From: CAWEZN01 sp964498015
Lineage (GTDB): Bacteria; Zixibacteria; MSB-5A5; GN15; PGXB01
Reading direction: 5' to 3'
DNA length: 7,606 bases
Assembly: GCA_964498015.1 (NCBI GenBank)
Contig: CAZCFT010000107.1
Location: 1 to 7,606 of the forward strand
In this document: positions 4,926-7,606 of the stretch, piece after piece
Numbering within the stretch: position 1 is the stretch's first letter
How the letters are laid out: the number at the start of each line of letters is the position of its first letter
The notes under the pieces: model-generated
What the model was told of the DNA's origin: nothing
Databases searched by the model: none
The model's input: the letters and a program-made list of their open reading frames with translations, nothing else
Program-made: the position numbers and the translations under genes

Positions 4926-6416
4926 TTGAAAGGGAGGTTTTCAAACCCCCACGGGGTAGGCGGGCGATATTTACCTTTAGGATTGGTTGCGGTTGTTTTT
5001 GCCATTCTGGGGGTAATTCTCGCATCTAATCTGGACTTTACCAAAAAGTCGACGGCTAGTACTACACCTGCCGATTATCCTCTGGTTCAATCTTCCAATG
5101 GAGAATATGTTTCCCCTTTTGTAGCAGTAGTCGATAAGATAAAAGATGCTGTTGTCAATATTTCGGTTGAGCAAGAAGCGCAGAGAGTAGTGTATGATGA
5201 TTTCTTCTGGCGTTTTTTTGAAGTGCCCCAGGGACCATCGTTTTCTTATGGCTCAGGATTTTTCTTCCGCGATGACGGATATATTCTGACCAATAATCAC
5301 GTGGTCAAAGATGCCAAAAGGGTTGTGGTCAGAACATCGACAGGGTATCAGTATGATGCACAGGTGACAGGCGCCGATCCGGAAACCGATCTGGCGGTTC
5401 TGAAAGTCACCCCTGAAGAAAAAATTAATTTTATTCCGTTTGGAGATTCCGACGAAATTAAAGTTGGCGATTGGGCGATTGCAATCGGAAACCCATTTCC
5501 ACAACAGGGACTGGATAGGACGGTTACGGTCGGAGTTATTTCGGCCAAGGGACGAAGTAATCTTCGTTTTGGATCTCAATCTCCGCGATATCAGGATTAT
5601 ATTCAGACTGATGCCTCTATCAATCCCGGGAATTCCGGCGGACCATTACTGAATCTGAAAGGGGAAGCGGTTGGAGTCAACGCCGCCATTTCAAGTCCGA
5701 CCGGAGGATCGGTGGGGATCGGCTTCGCTATCCCGATAAATCTGGCGCGTGCTGTTGTACCAGACATGATTGCCACGGGCAAAGTTTCGCGCGGGTGGTT
5801 AGGGATCTGGCTTGAGGACGTAACCGAAGCGCAGGCGAAAAGGCTGGGGTTGGACGCTGTTAAAGGAGTTTACGTAGATTCCGTATTCAAAAATTCGCCA
5901 GCCGATGAAGCCGGACTGAAGAGCGGCGATATCCTAACTGATTTCAACGGGCAGGAGGTCAACAATGCCGGTCAACTTTCGGTCATGATTGCCACAGCTC
6001 CCCGGGACAAGGAAGCTAATATTGGTCTGATAAGGGGCGGGAGAAAAATGAGCCTTTCACCTCTAATAACCGATCGGGAGCAATATGCTTCTGCTCATAA
6101 ATCGGAGCTTAATGAGGGAAATGACGCTATTCTCTGGCTCGGCATGGAATTGACTACTTATACTCAGGAGATTGCCCGTAATAATAATATGGAGTACTTT
6201 GAAGGTGTATTTGTGCGCCGTGTAGGGCGCGGTTCACCGTCGGATAAATCAGAAATAATGCCGGGTTCGGTTATTACACAGGTCGATAATAGAGAAGTCA
6301 GAAATCTGGACGAACTTCAGGCTGTGGCAAGAGAGCTTCAGGGGCGGGCGACAGCTATTCCGGTTCTGCTGGTCGACCCAAGAGGTTCTATTGAATACAG
6401 GGCCATACGGCCATGA
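4926..6416 (+). CDS. HtrA/DegP-family serine protease with two PDZ domains, membrane-anchored
   Basis: Envelope quality-control protease of the HtrA/DegQ family, degrading or chaperoning misfolded exported proteins. From the TTG at 4926 it has 496 residues. A basic N-terminus is followed by one hydrophobic segment (15-36) with no lipobox, reading as an anchor or uncleaved signal. The trypsin-like domain has YGSGFFF (108-114), H125 in TNNHVV, D155 in DPETDLAVL, and S237 in NPGNSGGPLL: a complete catalytic triad. PDZ1 runs about 289-381, beginning GWLGIWL. PDZ2 runs about 402-494, beginning WLGMEL. The two-PDZ layout is that of DegP/DegQ, not DegS. It has its own near-consensus promoter and lies 80 bases before rpoD. 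Which member it is (degP, degQ or mucD-like) is not decidable from sequence. Confidence 0.95.
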   Translation: MKGRFSNPHGVGGRYLPLGLVAVVFAILGVILASNLDFTKKSTASTTPADYPLVQSSNGEYVSPFVAVVDKIKDAVVNISVEQEAQRVVYDDFFWRFFEVPQGPSFSYGSGFFFRDDGYILTNNHVVKDAKRVVVRTSTGYQYDAQVTGADPETDLAVLKVTPEEKINFIPFGDSDEIKVGDWAIAIGNPFPQQGLDRTVTVGVISAKGRSNLRFGSQSPRYQDYIQTDASINPGNSGGPLLNLKGEAVGVNAAISSPTGGSVGIGFAIPINLARAVVPDMIATGKVSRGWLGIWLEDVTEAQAKRLGLDAVKGVYVDSVFKNSPADEAGLKSGDILTDFNGQEVNNAGQLSVMIATAPRDKEANIGLIRGGRKMSLSPLITDREQYASAHKSELNEGNDAILWLGMELTTYTQEIARNNNMEYFEGVFVRRVGRGSPSDKSEIMPGSVITQVDNREVRNLDELQAVARELQGRATAIPVLLVDPRGSIEYRAIRP

Positions 6417-6418
6417 TT

Positions 6419-6444
6419 ATAGCTAACTGGCATAGCTAACCGGC
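6419..6444 (+). repeat. Tandem 13-base direct repeat in the degP-rpoD spacer
   Basis: ATAGCTAACTGGC (6419-6431) is followed directly by ATAGCTAACCGGC (6432-6444), with a single T/C difference. The repeat begins 3 bases after the protease stop. It may be a recent slippage duplication or a paired protein-binding site; nothing nearby decides between them. Each unit also contains TAG and TAA triplets, which close frames through the spacer. Confidence 0.6.
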
Positions 6445-6496
6445 GTTAATGGGAAAACGCAGGCAACTGATTGCAGAAGAGGAGTCATAGTTCATT

Positions 6497-7351
6497 GTGG
6501 CAAAACAATCGCTAAAGTATCGCGACGAAGACAGATCTTTGGACTTGTACCTCAGGGAAATCGGCGAAACTCCGCTGATCCCGGCCGAGGAAGAAGTCAG
6601 ATTAGCCAAGCAAATCAGGCTGGGAAACAAATTGGCTCTCGAAGCGTTGACCAAGGCCAACCTTAGATTTGTCGTTTCGGTCGCCAAGGGGTATCAGAAT
6701 CAGGGCTTATCGCTGGCCGATTTGATAAACGAAGGGAATATCGGACTGATTAAGGCGGCCAAACGGTTTGATGAAACCCGCGGATTTAAATTTATCAGCT
6801 ATGCTGTTTGGTGGATCCGTCAGGCCATCCTTCAGGCTTTGGCCGAGCAGAGCCGCATTGTCAGATTGCCTTTAAACAGGGTCGGTACTCTGCACAAAAT
6901 CGGCAAGGTATCAAGTTCACTTCAGCAGGGTTTGGGACGGGAACCATCTCCGGATGAAATTGCGCATGAGCTTGACCTTTCTGAAATGGAGGTCTCGGAT
7001 ACTCTGAAAATTTCCAACTCGCATCTTTCGCTGGACGCGCCGTTTTCCGTATCCGAGGATAACTCGCTTATCGATATTCTCGAGGATGAGTTCCAGCCAG
7101 CGCCTGATGAGGAATTGCTGGACCAATCTCTAAAGCTGGAGATTGAAAAAGCTCTTGATACTCTGACGCCGCGCGAGGCGGAGGTTATCAGCCTTTATTT
7201 TGGGTTGAATCATGAAAAGTCACTGACTTTAGAAGAAATCGGCGCCCGATTTTCGTTGACTCGCGAGCGCGTCCGCCAGATAAAAGAGAAAGCTATCCGG
7301 CGATTGCGGCATGCCTCGCGGAGTCGATCGCTGAGGGCGTATTTGAATTAA
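6497..7351 (+). CDS. rpoD: Primary RNA polymerase sigma factor, short FCB-type RpoD/SigA
   Basis: Housekeeping sigma-70 factor directing core RNA polymerase to promoters. At 284 residues it lacks region 1.1, like Bacteroidetes/FCB primary sigmas. Region 1.2 covers about 13-45 (DLYLREIGETPLI). Region 2 contains ANLRFVVSVAK (54-64), core-binding DLINEGNIGLIKAA (75-88), and -10 recognition YAVWWIRQAI (102-111), with both tryptophans and the Q of RQ. Region 3 is about 130-185. Region 3.2 is around SLIDILEDE (190-198). Region 4.2 is a helix-turn-helix at 244-270, whose TRERVRQI keeps the -35-contacting R, E, R and Q known from E. coli. The start is GTG at 6497, because an in-frame TAG at 6488-6490 excludes anything earlier. 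AAGAGGAG lies 12 bases upstream, a somewhat long spacing. A terminator follows. Confidence 0.96.
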   Translation: MAKQSLKYRDEDRSLDLYLREIGETPLIPAEEEVRLAKQIRLGNKLALEALTKANLRFVVSVAKGYQNQGLSLADLINEGNIGLIKAAKRFDETRGFKFISYAVWWIRQAILQALAEQSRIVRLPLNRVGTLHKIGKVSSSLQQGLGREPSPDEIAHELDLSEMEVSDTLKISNSHLSLDAPFSVSEDNSLIDILEDEFQPAPDEELLDQSLKLEIEKALDTLTPREAEVISLYFGLNHEKSLTLEEIGARFSLTRERVRQIKEKAIRRLRHASRSRSLRAYLN

Positions 7352-7381
7352 GCGAAAATCTGAAAACATCCAAAAACCTTC

Positions 7382-7408
7382 AAGCCCGGTGTAGCCGGGC
7401 TTTTTTTT
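7382..7408 (+). terminator. Rho-independent terminator after rpoD
   Basis: A perfect 8-base-pair stem AAGCCCGG / CCGGGCTT (7382-7389 with 7395-7402) closes a TGTAG loop and runs into eight consecutive T (7401-7408). It begins 31 bases after the rpoD stop codon. An A-rich stretch precedes the left arm (CCAAAAACC), so a weaker terminator on the opposite strand, for the convergent gene, is also possible. Confidence 0.93.
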
Positions 7409-7424
7409 GGGTGTAGATCAATAT

Positions 7425-7606
7425 TCAATTTGAGGATATTTCCGGACGGCGACGTAAGGCATCAATAATATAATAGCATATTATTGCAATCACCCATATG
7501 CATGCAAGAAGCGATATCAATTTACCTCTATCATAAATTTCGGACCTGTATTTAAATATTAATTCCTTGCTCCCCGCAGGAATTTCCACAGCTCGAAAAG
7601 AGCCAT
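7425..7606 (-). CDS. C-terminal end of a membrane protein, probably YfhO-like (partial, enters from the right edge)
   Basis: A minus-strand frame is open from the window edge (first full codon 7604-7602) to a TGA at 7427-7425, giving 59 residues with no start inside. It opens with FRAVEIPAGSKELIFKYR (3-20). This resembles the 'FRAVEVPAG.HEV.F.YRP' beta-strand motif near the end of YfhO-family and related multi-pass membrane proteins. One hydrophobic helix follows (about 29-49, ISLLACIWVIAIICYYII within it), then a short basic tail (RRRPEISSN). YfhO-like proteins act in cell-envelope polymer or lipoteichoic acid glycosylation in the few studied cases; the role here is unknown. It converges on rpoD, with the rpoD terminator in the 73-base gap between them. 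Confidence 0.6.
   Translation of the reverse strand, partial: GSFRAVEIPAGSKELIFKYRSEIYDRGKLISLLACIWVIAIICYYIIDALRRRPEISSN

Noticed and set aside
6401..6412. GGCCATACGGCC mini-palindrome at the end of the protease gene
   Set aside because: It is a four-pair stem inside coding sequence with no T-run, too weak to call a terminator.
1..7606. CRISPR arrays, tRNA or rRNA genes, toxin-antitoxin or defence genes
   Set aside because: No regularly spaced repeats, no cloverleaf-like stretch and no such protein motifs were found. Nearly all of the window is explained by the listed genes.

Overview
The window reads as a chromosomal segment of a bacterium, probably from the FCB superphylum (Zixibacteria-, Gemmatimonadota- or Chlorobi-like). 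The main evidence is the primary sigma factor: a 284-residue RpoD that lacks region 1.1 and has the region 2 and 4 wording typical of Bacteroidetes/FCB housekeeping sigma factors. The split is FCB-like in general form only; I cannot place it at phylum level without a search. Base composition is moderate and even across the genes, with AT-richer spacers.

Layout. (1) Positions 1-4641 hold one tightly packed minus-strand operon, read right to left: class II aldolase, aminotransferase-like protein, folB, folK, deoxyguanosine kinase-like gene, panB, a 24-codon cysteine-pair ORF, and a truncated marC. Gaps are 3 to 34 bases or overlaps, with no internal terminator. (2) Positions 4642-4868 and the following 57 bases form a divergent control region. 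It carries a good sigma-70-type promoter for each direction. (3) Positions 4926-7351 hold two plus-strand genes, a membrane-anchored HtrA/DegP protease and rpoD, closed by a strong intrinsic terminator at 7382-7408. (4) From 7606 leftward, the C-terminal end of a convergent minus-strand membrane protein (YfhO-like) enters the window and stops at 7425.

How the genes fit together. FolB and FolK are consecutive steps of the pterin branch of folate synthesis. PanB uses the folate product 5,10-methylene-tetrahydrofolate to make ketopantoate for pantothenate and CoA. The deoxynucleoside kinase next to folK supplies dNMPs by salvage. The aldolase and the aminotransferase-like protein at the head of the operon have no obvious role in this scheme.

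Most interesting points. The aminotransferase-like protein is full length and undisrupted, but leucine occupies the PLP-lysine position and several other cofactor motifs are gone, so it looks like a conserved-fold pseudoenzyme or one with altered chemistry. The marC gene breaks off after about 71 residues, in sequence resembling the end of a mobile or repeated element. A 24-codon ORF with a CPYC motif is stop-start coupled to marC. The aldolase operon promoter predicts an almost leaderless mRNA. Nothing in the window amounts to a defence, CRISPR or secondary-metabolite system.
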